Source: Pontederia crassipes (lineage: Eukaryota > Streptophyta > Magnoliopsida > Commelinales > Pontederiaceae). From it: a stretch of 64,000 nt of DNA. The position numbers and the translations under genes are program-made. The stretch spans positions 69,896,139-69,960,138 of the forward strand of contig CM060196.1 of assembly GCA_030549335.1 (NCBI GenBank). The letters run 5' to 3'. The notes beneath the pieces were generated by a model. It searched no databases. It had not been told where the DNA came from and saw only the letters and a program-made list of their open reading frames with translations. This document shows positions 1-12,896 of the stretch, piece by piece. Every line of letters starts with the position of its first letter. Position 1 is the stretch's first letter.

Positions 1-2134
1 TAAATAATTAATATAATATTATTTATTACTTACTATTTTATTAAAAATGTAACATTTTATTAAATATAATTTATTTAAAATTATTTTTTATATTTAAATA
101 ATATATTTTAATAAAAAATTTCCATAAAAAGTTTAAATGTATACTTTTATTTTTATTAATAATAAAATTATACTTTATATTTATAATACTTATTTTTAAT
201 TCAAAATCTACTAAAAATTAATTTATCACATCTATTTTTTTTATCACATCAACTCTTTAGGTTCTCATCGTACGTTCACACATCCCAAATGAATCTATCT
301 CTTTAACTATCATGAAGAACTTGGGAAGAACTACGGTTTTATTTCCAAACACAATCCAAAAGTATGTAGTATTGACTAGAAGTTAACTTTTGAGATCTAA
401 TCATAGTATTCACGTACTTTATAACATGAGACCAAAATAAATTGAAAGTTTTAAGTTTTGCGGTTCTTTGAATTAGTTAGAGCTTAATAATGATGCTAAA
501 AATTTTAATATTTATTAAGTTTAAAATGCCAATACAAAAAAAACTAATATCTACCTGATGAATTAGATTAAACTGACTAAATACAACATCTCACATTGTA
601 ATCAGATGATTTAAAGATGTGACAATTATTACGTGTGGGTCATCCATTAACACATTCAATCTTTAAGAAAATAGAACAATATTTAATTAAAGGAAAAAAG
701 ATAATAGAAAAGTTGGAAAGAAAAAAAAGTATAGTTAGAAAGAACAGAAAAAGATAAATATATTATGAATAATCATTAAGGTTAGATTTTAACTACAATT
801 TCTAGTTAGATGATAACTTAAAATTTATGAATTTCAATCCACATAATATAGCACTCAATTCAAATGTCTTTCTCAATACAATATCTCACCTTCACTCTAG
901 TCTCTCTCCTTTGTTTCATCTCTTATAATCTCTTAAAAGTCCTATTGATTATTGCAAAAAATTGTAGATAAGAATTAGTTCTAAAGGAGATTTGCACATT
1001 GAAAGAACTACAAAATCTTGCTCTAGTTCTCTGCAATGACACTGGGTATAAGCAAGGCATTGATCATGTGCTTAAAAACCAAAGTTTTTCTCAACTTGGT
1101 CTGAGTTTTGATCATTCATGTTGGGAGTGTTGTTTATTGGCCATTTGCCTTCCTATTGTTCATTTCACTATTTGAAACCCAAAGATAGTTACATAAATTA
1201 ATCAAATAAAAGTCAAAAGCTGAATATTAATTGTCAAGTGTAATGATTGTCATGGAAAACATTATATTGTGTTATAGTGTAAGCTAAGGAGATAGTGAAA
1301 TTACAAATTTTTAGATCATTTGTACATACTCTATTGTGGTTCCATCAAATGAGTGCAATCTTTTTGTAAAATATTGTAGATCATTGACAAGAAATTAAAA
1401 GACTAATTATTGGATCTAATCACTTGTATAAATCAAATTATGCATGCCTTGTAGACTTTATTTGATTCCTAGATTAATTCAATGTCTAATGATTTTTTGG
1501 ATATTTTTTGCGCTTATATTTTTCTTTATGGTTCTTTCTCTTTCTAGAGGTAGAGCAGGTAATTATATGTTGGAGATGGGATTGGAAAAAGGAAAACAAA
1601 GCAAATAACAAGTAATTAAAGCTTGAATTCTATTAATAATAATTTTGCATTTCATTATGTTATATGTTCTTATATTATATCATCTTGTAACTTAAAAAAA
1701 AAGTAATAGAAAAATACTTGGCAATGTCCAATTTGAGCTTTTCTTCGTGGATTATTGTAGTAACATACCAAAAGATGAAAGTCCGTGAGGTTTATTAATG
1801 TATTATATGAGACATAATTACCAACGCTTATGATTCAAAAGTAATGATAATTATTATTAGTTATTTATTTAAGCTTTTAAATAACACTGACATTGAACTA
1901 TCTTCCCTTTTTTTTAGATTATAGCTGCTAAATTTTTTGGGTGGTTTTCATTATAATTTGTTCTAATTTAAAAGTTGGAACCAAGGCTTGTTGGAGAACT
2001 GCAATGAATAAAAATTGAAGAAAAAAAATGAGACATACTGGGATTGTTTGGATGCAATTTATTGTTCTAGGATAATATTATGTTGATCTCATGGCTGCCC
2101 GTTCCTTGACCTAGCGAGGTCAAGCTTGTTCTAA
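1..2134. other. AT-rich intergenic DNA, no gene seen
   Basis: Strongly AT-rich sequence with many poly-A/T runs and stops in all frames. I see no exon-like stretch, no tRNA-like B box and no element with paired termini and target duplication. Confidence 0.6.
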
Positions 2135-2530
2135 CACTACAAGAATATTGTGATTTTGCACTTTCGAAATACGTTGCAAATATGTCTTTGCGACGGATAG
2201 TAGTTTGCTAAAATTTTGCCATTGGAAACGATCCTCAAACGTCTCTTCAAAAGTTTTGACGGATGTCTGCTTTGGAAGTTTTGACGGATGTCTAGGACAG
2301 ATAAATTGCTTTCAGAATTTTTGATGATTAAAATCTGTTGAAAGTTCCAAAGGAAATGTCGTCCTTCCAAGCTTCCGACGGAGATTTTATCGTCGGAAGC
2401 TACCAATCGCATTGTCGGAATCGGATGAGAGAGTATCGACCCTTCGTAGATTTTGATGAGTTGCGATGGGAGAACCCGTCGATAGTTCCAACGGGAGAGC
2501 GCCCGTCGAAACCTTCGACGGGTTTGATCC
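2135..2530. mobile_element. CACTA-like terminus fragment
   Basis: The stretch opens with CACTACAAGAATATTG, which matches the CACTACAAGAAA-type terminus of plant CACTA (CMC/EnSpm) elements. It continues with GTCGGAAG and CCGTCGAAAC-type motifs like the subterminal repeats of the complete CACTA element at 24550-26312. I could not find the matching right terminus (TTCTTGTAGTG) or a 3-bp target duplication, so this is either truncated or a decayed copy. The right limit is where the CGTCG-type motifs stop and is approximate. Confidence 0.5.
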
Positions 2531-2770
2531 TATTTTTTTATTCATGCAATGATTTCATGTGGACCCCACATCTTCATTTAATTATTGTTTGGAGGAAAAG
2601 TCAAGAATAAACATCTAATTCTTATTTTATCCCTCTACCAAACACTCCAATTGAGTAGAAATATTGGGGGAGCAAATAACATAGCTAATGAAACTCCCAT
2701 GGACTCTCACTTTCTCACTTTCTTACACTTTTGAACACCGCCCACAATCACTTCGTCTTCCCTTCAATTA

Positions 2771-2771
<1 letters not shown>

Positions 2772-2801
<30 letters not shown>

Positions 2802-2832
2802 CTTCTTCTTCTTCTTCTTCTTCTTCTTCTTT
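2772..2832. repeat. (TTC)n microsatellite
   Basis: About 20 uninterrupted TTC units. The long poly-Phe reading frame across it is an artefact of the repeat. The rest of 2531-3117 is AT-rich with nothing recognisable. Confidence 0.95.
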
Positions 2833-5290
2833 TGTGCATTAATGCATATAAAAAATTATTGTCCCATAACTTTAATCCAAGGAAAGACATTCGTACACGT
2901 GATGACTTATGTTGCAAGTTCTTAGTACGTCATAAAAAAGAGCTCTTGGTACAACTTATTATATATCTTTCTTAGTACCAATTTTGAATATGAGAACTAA
3001 TTCATCTAATTTGAGCTGGGAGTATTAAACTTAGGGTTGTTTTTCATTATCTCTCCTTAATACATGCTCTTATTTTTATTTCAATGCCTAAACTAAGAAA
3101 TTACTCGTTTAAGTTTCTTAGGGGGTCATTTGGTTGCGGAATAGGCTTCCGGGGATTAGAAAATTTATTCTTTGTGAATGGGTATTCTGGTGTCTATTCG
3201 TGTGTTTTATAGTTATCCAATTCGTGCCAGTGTTTGTTTGACATCGGAATATCTGACAACCTGAAAGACGTCTCTGGCCCTTGACCATTTTCGGATGTAT
3301 CGAGATGAGGTATAAGACACCCTTGCGCATGCAAAATTGGAAAAACCCTAGCGGTGCTCGATGCATTCCCGACGACAAAGAGGAACCGGCATTAACGGGT
3401 GCGTGCTCCTCTACTCGTCTCCGTAGTGAGCTTCATTCCTTTTCCTAACATTTCCTCCGATCCCCCTCTTTTTCACTAGTTCCCACTCATCGACGGCCCA
3501 ACCGTAGTGAGCAGTAGTGGTTGCCCTCGTCGACAACTCTGCGCAGGCGTCGTCTGCGTCGTCGATGTCGTCGAAGAATAAAACTAACAACACATGGAGA
3601 TCCCGAACTATCACTGCGGAGTGTCGTGCATCTTGAGGACGGCGTAGACCTCTGCAAATCTGGGTAGAAGATTATGGGGCTACCCACATTTTCAGGTTGG
3701 TTACCAGCTTGTTGAATCTTTGTAGCCGTCTTTCCATCTCACTAGATTTCTTCGGTCGTGCACATAGAGAGACAATCCATCTGGTGATTGCGGATTCTTC
3801 AAATGGACTGATACAATCATAGAACCTCATGCGATCGTCATAATCTCTAATCTAGTGAAGAAGTGCAACACATTGGGAGCAGATGTGAAACGCTTCCAAC
3901 GAGATAGAGTTCTCTATTTTTTCTTAAGAATCGTTTTTGCTTGTGTTGTCATGAATTGCAGGTGATTTTGTTAGCTCTGTGCCTTTAGAAGGGGTGGAAG
4001 CCGGGAGTTTTTGTATTTGTTGGCGTCGTAATTAAGTTGTCGAGTGTTTTGGGGGGTTATAAGAAAGTCATGGTGCAAGGTAGATGAATGTGAGCATGTA
4101 TGTTGTGGCAAGTAGTGTTGAAAAATAATCCCCAGGTCAAGTTGTCGTACTGCAGGATCTAACTACATATGTAAATTTTTTCCACCCTTTCTGAGGGCTA
4201 TCCAATGACAATGTCATAACAATTATTATTGTGTTTGTTTATCGTCTTCCTATATAATGCATATCGAAAGTTGTCTTTAACGCATATCGAAGGTTAAGGC
4301 ATATGGAAAGATATCAGTTTTGGAGTGTTGGAATTGGATAACTTGCTATGATTGTAAAATAATAAAATTGAATGGCATTGTAATATAACTTGTCTCTATT
4401 ATATTGTTTGAATAGAAGTTTGAATAGAAGTGGTTGTACATGAGATAAGATGACCACAATCATTAGAATAGCAGTGGTCGAACATATCTCAACATGTACA
4501 CAAAAGAAATGATGCATGCAAGTACACAATGGCAATGCTACATAAAATCAGTCCAACTGGAATTCTTCATACAGCAGTGAATCAAACGCGAAATCTCATC
4601 ATGACTGTGGAATAAGATGGTCATACACAATTGAATCAGATGCAAAATCTCATGAATCTAGTGGAATAAGATGGTTAAAACTCCCATATTGAGTAATTTT
4701 CTATCAACAGGAGCAATGAATATTGAAAACAAACTCATGCTTTATTGAGTAATGTGGATCCCAATTTCCATATGACTTTGCACTTCAAATGCGTGTACAT
4801 ACATGTGGACACCAACACGGGGACAAGTTACAATAGACTAATGCAAAGTGTCCTCTAACGACTTCGAATTAATATGTAAGAGTGAAATACAACAAGGAAA
4901 AAAAAGATGCATGTCCTCAAAGGAAGGCACAAAGGGCGCCCTTGGCTTCAACAGCATCAAACCGAAGCAGTCTAAGTCCCAAGTTGGAATCGTCAGTCCA
5001 CACTGTAAATAGGGAAAGAAACTGGTCAAAAGGATACACAATGACGTAGAGGAAGAATGAATCTAGAATGCCTACGAATGCAATGAAGCTCAAGTGAATT
5101 AATTGGTTGCGGTGATCAATGCATGTGGTGTTAAGCATATGGCGATGGAAATGGATTGCACAAATACAAATGAGTAATATGCAACTGTGTTGGCATTCGC
5201 TCACCACAATAAAACCAAAGGTATCCCTACGTCACGTGTCATCTCATTGCGCTGCATTACCTACGCATTAACATAAAGTTAGTCTTTTTT

Positions 5291-6673
5291 TCACACATAA
5301 GTTAGTGAGTCACATGACTTATCTCGACAGTTCTGATGAGCAGCCCAAAGTTGGACAGCAATGGCACTTCGAATCATGTCACCCTTTTGGCTTACTATGG
5401 TTCTCAATTGGACATTTGAAGCTGTCCCATTGACGTTGTTATTGTCATCAGGTTGAAGTCTTGGGTAGCTGAAATATTTGTCTGTTCCTTGATAACGCTT
5501 AATGAAATTGTGCACGACACAACATGCTAATACAATCTTCTCTTGGGTTCCTATAGAGTACTGCATAGTGGTCCGAAGGATTTCGAAACGAGACTTCAAA
5601 ATACCGAATGTCTTCTCCACACAATTTCTGAGTTGTGCATGCCTATGATTGTAAAGCTCCTTCGGATTGTCATATCTTGTTTGTCGATTATTAAACTCCG
5701 ACAAGTGGTACTTCACCCCACGATATGGGGCGATGAACTTATCGAAGTTCGCATATCCAGAATCCAGAAGATAGAATTTACCTATTACACATTCAACCCT
5801 TCAATTGATAATTAAGCATGAAGATCATGTATACACGAATAAGTGGTAAATTCAATACCTTCAGGAACAACGAAGCCTGCATTTTCCACGCACCAACGGA
5901 GAACTCTCATATCCGTGGCTGATCCCTCCCATACAGGAACGAGTGGTCAAAGGAAGTCACCGCCATCACATTTTGAGATATGAATCCCTTTCGATTCCTA
6001 TAACGAGGTTGGTCGGCCTTTCGGACCATTGCAGGTATATGGGTCCCGTCGACAGCCCCAAGGGAATTCTACAAATCATAGACATTGAATTTTGGAGTTC
6101 GCATATCCAGATTTTGCACTAATTAATCGATATCAATTCAATATCGATGTGGCTTACTTACCGCAAAGTGCGGAAAGAATTTGTCACTATTGCGAATGCA
6201 CATATGCACCTCTTCACTCTCAATGGGTAGTACAATGAACTCTTTAGCAAGGGAACATATCTCCTTAAGCACATTATTAAAATGCCTTGATATTGTGTCA
6301 TCTGAATGTTGGAATTACTCGGCTAGGTTCCTATTGGTCATGCTGTGCCCAAGACAATGAAGGAAAAAGGCAAGTTGCTCGCACGCCGTTGTATGTTGTG
6401 TACAATGTATTAGGTTCCTCGACGTCAGTAGCTCCTCCAACTTCAGAAACATCATCGGAGACAATCTAAATGTCATAACAACGTTGTGGGTGTCCCATAA
6501 GGATGTTTATAATGACCTGATGCCCTGTGTAGGGACGAGTCCTGCACGGAACTCTTGGAATTGGTACTCGTAGATCCACTTCAATTATGCCACTTGTCGT
6601 TAGGATGTTCATCAGATTCTCGTGAAATTTTTCTTCCTCAATCACCAGTTATATCAACACGCGTCTATTCATC
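5291..6673 (-). pseudogene. PIF/Harbinger DDE transposase, decayed (HARBI1/ALP1-like)
   Basis: Read on the minus strand this matches the DDE_Tnp_4 nuclease family of plant Harbinger transposases. The N-terminal part (about 6500-6180) has the helix-turn-helix-like block ending in DTISRHFNNVLKEI. The first catalytic Asp lies in AVDGTH (about 6055), the second in LLDSGYAN (about 5755) and the Glu in RNCVEKTFGILKSRFE (about 5620). An intron is suggested near 5790-5860. Several lesions break it: stops in the N-terminal part, including a TAA where the block before FQHSDD should continue, and a frame change between the conserved FDHSF and WEGSATDMRVLRW blocks near 5940. The last open stretch, 5291-5716, is intact and carries the Glu motif. 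The upstream start near 6673 is a guess. All three catalytic residues survive, so the decay looks recent. Confidence 0.8.
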
Positions 6674-7346
6674 TGGTGAAGCAGAGAAGAGAGACAAAAG
6701 AACATGCAAATAATCACACAGGCATGACACAACATTATAACAAGAGGGCAAGCAAATGTAATAGTAAAGACAACTTATGGTGAAATTAGATAAGTAGTGA
6801 AGACCACATTATTTGTTGCAACATAAATGGTTTCGTACTGTCATATAACTTGCCCACATGGACCAAAAACTTATGACCACACAACACCATACAATATTAT
6901 AACTGCTCCTACATGTCATGATGCCAAAAGAAGGTTCCAAAAATGACAACGCCAACAAAGTGGTCTACACACAATAAAGATTCATGACTTATGGGGAACC
7001 CCCTGCATAAGTGAAGGCCCTGTTGGGCGAAGAATGAAATACGAAACCCATGCAAGTACCATTGCTGATGTAGATGCAAACTGAGAAGACACTACTGGAG
7101 GAGCGAACGTGCTTTGGACAGAAAATGTAGTTGTCGAGACATTGCCTGTTGCCTCAGGAGATGAAGCAAATGTCACAGGTGGTATGATTGAACCAAAAAA
7201 AGGTGGCTGGAATATGCGGGGATGTTAATCGAAAGGCCGAAGGGATTGATTGTGAAATTAGAGGTAGTACATCCAAAGTAGGTAGACCTCGTGCCTCCTT
7301 GCGAACGCTTCCTTCTGTATTCTTCTAACGGCTCCAACAGCCATGG

Positions 7347-8395
7347 CTACAACATGTCATCGTCGCAAGTCATAAAAGCCCAACAGTTGCTCTCATCCTT
7401 GAAAACTTCGATCATTGCCAATTTGAACTCAAGAATGCAATTAGTCACTTTCGCCCGCAGCTTTGCCCAACATTCTGTCCTGGTGTACGGGTTGGCCTCC
7501 TTCTCGCGCTGGAAAATCTCGTTCATCAAACGGAGCCTCTGCTTTCCTTGTTGTGTCATCTCTTTCATAATCTCCATTGCGTCACCACTGTCCACCCTTC
7601 CCTTTATGTTCCTATTTTGTTGTCCATTAGATCTATCCCTCTTTCCTGAACTTAGTGTAGGACTCACTCCAGCGAAGGGATCTGACGATGGACTATCGTA
7701 GGTGGCTTCATTTGCGAAACCACCACTTGGGTCATTGCTATTAGCAGCAGGGGTAAAGTTCAAACCTTCTAGGAGTATATCAACCTCTTTTACGTCATCG
7801 TCCTCAGTTTGCTCACTGTCCTCTGATGGCATTCCATCCATAGTTGTCGCATAGGCCCGGCTACCAGTGGCGGTGTTCTTAGAGTAGATGAAGTTCAAGT
7901 CATCATAAACAGGAAAGGATTTATCCTTAATTCTCTCGTACTCTTTGTTGGCCTATTAGACGAAGGAAGAGAAGAACGTTATGACATGTTAAGAAGGGAC
8001 CGATGGATAATTAATGGTGACGTAGGCCTATACGCTTACCGCTATAATATTTTCCCACAGGGCAGCTTCATCATCTGGGGTAGGGTTTTCTTAGCAGAAT
8101 CTCATCCCTAGCCATTTCGATTAATTAGATTTCTATAAATGAGGTACGACTTTAGCAATACTTTAAGCATATTTTTCAGATTTTTCATATCGTAATCCTT
8201 CTCCGTGGTCTCATTAAATCTGGTCAATATGTGCTTCCATGTGTCCGATGTGAAGGCACCGCTATTGAAGTTCCCATCTAGATATTCAACTTTCATGACA
8301 CCAACAAATACTTGATCTAATTCATCATTCCAATTCATGAGACGCTTCTTTCGAAGGGTGCCATCTCTATTTCTAGAGCCGATTTCTTGGGACAT
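7347..8395 (-). pseudogene. Harbinger Myb/SANT-like ORF (transposon accessory protein)
   Basis: The product starts MSQEIGSRNRDG and has a trihelix Myb/SANT-like domain in its first ~90 residues (NWNDELDQVFVGVM, then SDTWKHILTRFNE and DMKNLKNMLKVLL). This is the Myb_DNA-bind_3 type of domain that accompanies Harbinger transposases and is thought to help bind element ends and import the transposase. A probable intron (7953-8039) joins to a second exon starting near 7952 (ANKEYERIKDKSFPVYDDL). That exon continues through an acidic Ser-rich linker and a C-terminal helical segment (MKEMTQQGKQRLRLMNEIFQ region). A TGA-type interruption and frame change lie near 8108-8080, before the donor at 8040, so the gene is probably dead. 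An upstream in-frame ATG at 8446 is also possible, but MSQE better fits the family. Confidence 0.7.
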
Positions 8396-9601
8396 TGCGG
8401 CTACGAGTGGGTAGAACATATGATTATTAACAATGTAAACGAACAAGAAAGGTTGCTAACCGCACATAAAAGTTGTAAATGTTCAAACATGGAAACAAAT
8501 AACTTCATATCTAGTTACAGGGTTCAGGTGAGCATGATACGATGATTGCACATACTACAAATGGCAGATCCACGGGTAGCAGTTAATATGGAACTAACAA
8601 AATCTTTCGCACCTCTCGGAGGTGATGTGCTACAATAAGTGCCTACAGATTCTCCAGAAGATGGCGACACGGTGCCTGCAAAATAACATCGTGGTGTCAA
8701 TCAAGAGGAGTAGTGAAGTAAGATCCTCTCCGAAGTCGAAAGAGGTGAATCGAAAAGGGCTAGGGCCCGGGGTGTAGAGGATTGTACCTATGTTTGTAGA
8801 CGGACCTAGCCACAAGCCTTCCAATATGATTCTCGTAGACTTCGATTGCTCCGGCAGGATGCAATGTGCAGCTAGGAGATTTGTACCGGATGCCTAGGAA
8901 AGAAAGCGGTGTCAAAATCTTCAAACAACAAAATGTCGAAGGTGATTGGACACAAGGGATCACGTTGAAAGGAACGTTTACCATACCTATTTCGCACAAA
9001 ATGAAGTATCGTGGAGTGATTATACGACGTCACAGCCGATGGAACATAAAAAGCATAAGATGATGAAGAGAGAGCATGACACACACAATGGACAGGTGAC
9101 CATCGTCGGAAGGGAAAACAGACAGAAAAGAAAACATCAACCACCGTAAGAACAAATCTCTAGAAATGTTGAAAGACACCACATGATGGATCGATCGAAG
9201 ACTCACTTAATGCGAAAGGTTGATATGAGCAAATGCCAGTAGATCGAACGAAGAAGCGCGATGAATCGGCCACTCAAAGGCTTCTAGGGCACAGAAGGCG
9301 TCTAGGGCACAGAAGGGAAGGCAGCCAAAAAAAAATTATTGAGATATGGATTGGGTATAGGGCACGACGACGTTGAACTGTAAATTTACAAAAGTGACCC
9401 CGCAAGAAATGGAGAATAGGCGAAATTTCATTTATTTCGCAGAATTTAAAATTCTCAAAACACGTCCTCGACATGGATAAACACGTGTTGGAGTTCGCAA
9501 AAAATTTGTCGGGAGCTATTTCTATTCTAATCATCATTTGGCATTATTGTGTAGAATAAAGATGTATTCCACTACTTACTCCACAAACAAACGGCCCTTT
9601 A

Positions 9602-10220
9602 AAGTATCAATCTTTTTTTTTCTTTCAGCTTACCTACCAGTTATATATTGTAGTTTTTTCATCTTTAGATTTATTCAACAATAATTTTACCCTTTATCAT
9701 TTGGAATTAAAAAAAAACAAAAAATACCTGATCATTGAGAATAAAGAAGTAATTTTGATAAATATATTATTTTAATTTTAAATATTTTATTTCTGAAATT
9801 GTGATGAAGGATACATTGCAATTAAATAAATAAAAGGAAAATAATAAAAAAATGGAAACTACCCCAAAATTCAGTAGTGATACTTCAAACTTTCTTATTA
9901 TTTAAATGCATTGCTATATAAAAAAAAACTTGTTAACGTTTTGATAAGTTTGTTAATGATATTGGATTCAATAATGGAATCACGTTAATAGTCTCATATC
10001 TTATATTTAAGTTGTCTTAGTTAAAAATATTACTAATCAAGAATACCGGACCCGAGCGAATATATAAAGGAAACCATTTATGTTCGATTAATTCAGTTGG
10101 CAAAGGAAACACTTTTTAATTATATATTTATATAGTTGAGATCTAAATGTGAAATTATATTTAAGTTGCGGCTTAATCATTTTAATTAAGTAATATGAAT
10201 CAATGTCCCTCAAGTCCAAA
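9602..10220. other. AT-rich intergenic DNA, no gene seen
   Basis: Low-complexity AT-rich sequence between the Harbinger element and a foldback repeat. No recognisable gene or element boundary. Confidence 0.55.
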
Positions 10221-10740
10221 GATCTTATTTCTATAAACTTCTTCTAAACTATCATTGCATCTAATCTCAAACTACGGATTTATTTTTTTTATTTTCTAAA
10301 CTGTCATAATTTTTTATTTTAGTACTTCCATTTACTTCTATTACGTTTTTCGTTATTTTTTATTTTTTTATTTATGAAAAAATTAAATTATTCTTTCTTT
10401 CATAACACATCAAATAATAAATATAAAAAAGTAAAAAGAAAAAACTCGGAAGGAGGATAATTTAGTTTTTTTATATATAACAATTTTTTATTTACCACTT
10501 TAATCCTTATAATGATTTTTTTTATTTTTTATATTTATTATTTCATATTTTTTTAAAGGATGAATAATTTAGTCTTTTCATAAATAAAAAAAATAAAAAT
10601 AACAAAAAACGTAACAGAAGTAAACGAGATGATTAAAGTGAAAAAATCGTCATAATTTAAGATTAAAAAGAATAAATTTATAGTTTATTATTAGATGTAA
10701 AAAATTTTAATAGTTTTAAGAGAGATTTATAAAAATACTT
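10221..10740. repeat. Diverged foldback repeat related to the MULE MITE at 59487
   Basis: The two arms are inverted copies of each other. The left arm contains TTATTTCTATAAACTTCTTC, and the right arm ends AGAGAGATTTATAAAAATAC. Internal stretches such as ATTTATGAAAAAATTAAATT recur in the better preserved element at 59487-59942. No clear 9-bp target duplication was found here, so the ends are approximate. Confidence 0.5.
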
Positions 10741-10879
10741 TTTTTTGGTAACAATCGATTGGAACGACAGTTGTGGTCCTGCACAATTTACTTTTTTTTT
10801 AAAAAAATTATACGATAGCAATTTGCAATATAAAACTTGCCAGATACAAAGGGGGATTGAAACGTTCAAAGGTTCAATA

Positions 10880-11190
10880 ATTTGATAGCGAAAGGAAGGT
10901 GGGAGAGAGAAAGAGGATATGACATCAAAAGACTCGTCTCTCTCTCTCACACACACAGACAGGGAGGGAGCATATTGGCGTGGGAGTGCCGACAGGTGAC
11001 AGCTGTTTGCATGAGCTCCGGCCTTTGGGTGGGTGCTCGGCTTGACCGGCTCGACCTGCGCGCCCGCCCAACCCCACGTCAACTGTCTCGGGCCACCTTT
11101 GCGACCCACACCCAACCGAACACAAACCAGGAATTTAGGGTGGCGGGGGCACCCACCCACCATTTGTTGGCTGGGCGCCTCATTTCATCT
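10880..11190. other. GC-rich island in AT-rich DNA, function unknown
   Basis: A ~300-bp block much richer in G and C than its surroundings, with a short CT/CA microsatellite (10937-10960). Open frames cross it on both strands, but none has a recognisable domain. It contains TGACAGCTGT (10997-11006), which matches the TGACAGSTGT type of site reported for TALE (KNOX/BELL) proteins. It could be an old promoter or a conserved non-coding block, or chance. The nearest downstream gene, the KNOX gene, starts 5.4 kb away. Confidence 0.35.
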
Positions 11191-11479
11191 CTCTTCCAAG
11201 TAAAGTTCTTAGTCTTTTATTTCTTTTTTTTATTATTAAAAAGAAGCCATGACTTATGAAATTCACACACGTGTAAATATAATATGTTGGGTTGATATAT
11301 AGTTTGAATTAGAATGGAATTTGACTAGGTCTAAGGTACATATGTATTGCATTATGTAAATTTTAGCTATATTTCATTTTATTCTTTCACCGTGATTCTA
11401 AACTATTCAAATCCCCCTTTTGGTTAACGATCACATTATTCCCGAGGTAGAATAAAAATGTTACTTGCAACCGTCTAGA

Positions 11480-12888
11480 ATTTAAAAAATCTCACTTTTT
11501 TTTATTTTAAAAATATTTGACCCGAAAAAAGAATATTATCTCAATGTTGCAACTTGAACAAAGTCTTCCTAATTGGTCTTTCTTGCTCGGGTCATGTTGA
11601 AAATTTTGACCTAGTTGATCAAATCAATCGGATCGGTGCTCGGTTTTAAAATGATTCACATATCATTTCAAACACATGCTTTGATTCGATCAAAATTCAA
11701 GTTAAACTGATTAATTTGATGAGTTGGGTAATTCGTTAAGTCAAAATAAAAGAATAATTATGGAAAAAAATATTTTTTAAAAAACATTATATATATATAT
11801 ATATTTAAAATTTATGCTCCTTTCTTCATTGCATATCATCGATATTTTTTTATTTATAATTATGAAAAAAATTATCTTTTATATAATAACTATTTAATTG
11901 ATACTTACTTTATTATATTATTTGAATTATTAAATCATTTTATTTTATTTATTTGTTATACATTTTACAAGACACTAAGAGAGAAATCTATTTTAGAAAC
12001 ATTTGACTCGAAAAAAGAATATTGTCTCAATGTTGCAACTTGAACAAAGTCTTCCTAGTTGGTCTTTCATGCTCGGGTCATGTTGAAAATTTTGACCTAG
12101 TTGATCAAATCGATCGGATCGGTGCTCGACCTTTAAAATGATTCACATATCATTTCAAACACATGCTTTGATTCGATCAAACTCGGTTAAAATTCAAGTT
12201 AAACCGATTAATTTGATGGGTTGGGTGACTCGTTAAAAAAGCACATTATATATATATATATATAATTTATGCTCCTTTCTTCATTGCATATCATCGATAT
12301 TTTTTATTTATAATTATGAAAAAAAATATCTTTTATATAATAACTATTTAATTGATACTTACTTTATTATATTATTTGAATTATTAAATCATTTTATTTT
12401 ATTTATTTGTTACACATTTTACAAGACATTAAGAGAGAAATCTATTTTAATAATTTTTTTATTAACATATATTAGTTGAGCAAATCGATCGGATTGGTGC
12501 TCGACCTTTAAAACGATTCACATATCATTTCAAACACATGCTTTGATTCGATCAAACTCGATCAAAATTTAAGTTAAACCGATTAATTTGATGGGTTGGG
12601 TGACTCATTAAGTCAAAATAAAAGAATAATTATGAAAAAATATCTTTTAAAAAACACATTATATGTATTTATTTATTTAAAATTTATGCTAATTTCTTCA
12701 TTGCATATCATCGATATTTTTTATTTATAATTATGGAAAAAATTATCTTTTATATAATAACTATTTAATTGATACTTACTTTATTACGTTATTTGAATTA
12801 TTAAATCATTTTATTTTATTTATTTGTTACACATTTTAGAAGACACAGAGAGAAATCTATTTTAATATTTTTTTATTAACATATATTA
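11480..12888. repeat. Tandem array, about three units of ~480 bp
   Basis: Long blocks recur in order: GAAAAAAGAATATT (11524, 12010), then GATCGGATCGGTGCTCG-type blocks (about 11625, 12108, 12484), then TCATTGCATATCATCGATAT and AGAGAAATCTATTTTA. The first two units are offset by about 486 bp. The third lacks the beginning and is about 100 bp shorter. A hAT element (12897-13601) is inserted at the end of the third unit. No coding potential. Confidence 0.8.
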
Positions 12889-12896
12889 GTTTTGAC

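Larger units (their letters stand above)
3121..9598 (-). mobile_element. PIF/Harbinger DNA transposon, about 6.5 kb, full-length but decayed
   Basis: The left end (GGGGGTCATTTGGTTGCGGA) and the inverted right end (AGGGCCGTTTGTTTGTGGAG) form imperfect terminal inverted repeats with most positions matching over about 22 bases. Both ends are flanked by TTA (3118-3120 and 9599-9601), the 3-bp target duplication expected of this superfamily. The element holds the two genes typical of plant Harbingers, both on the minus strand: a Myb/SANT-like gene at 7347-8395 and a DDE transposase at 5291-6673. Both carry disabling changes, so the copy is probably not autonomous now. The remaining 3121-5290 and 8400-9598 are non-coding internal sequence. 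Superfamily assignment is firm from three independent signs: TIRs, TSD and transposase. Confidence 0.85.

Noticed and set aside
2731..2925. Open frame with a long poly-Phe tract
   Set aside because: It is only the TTC microsatellite read in frame; no domain or splice context.
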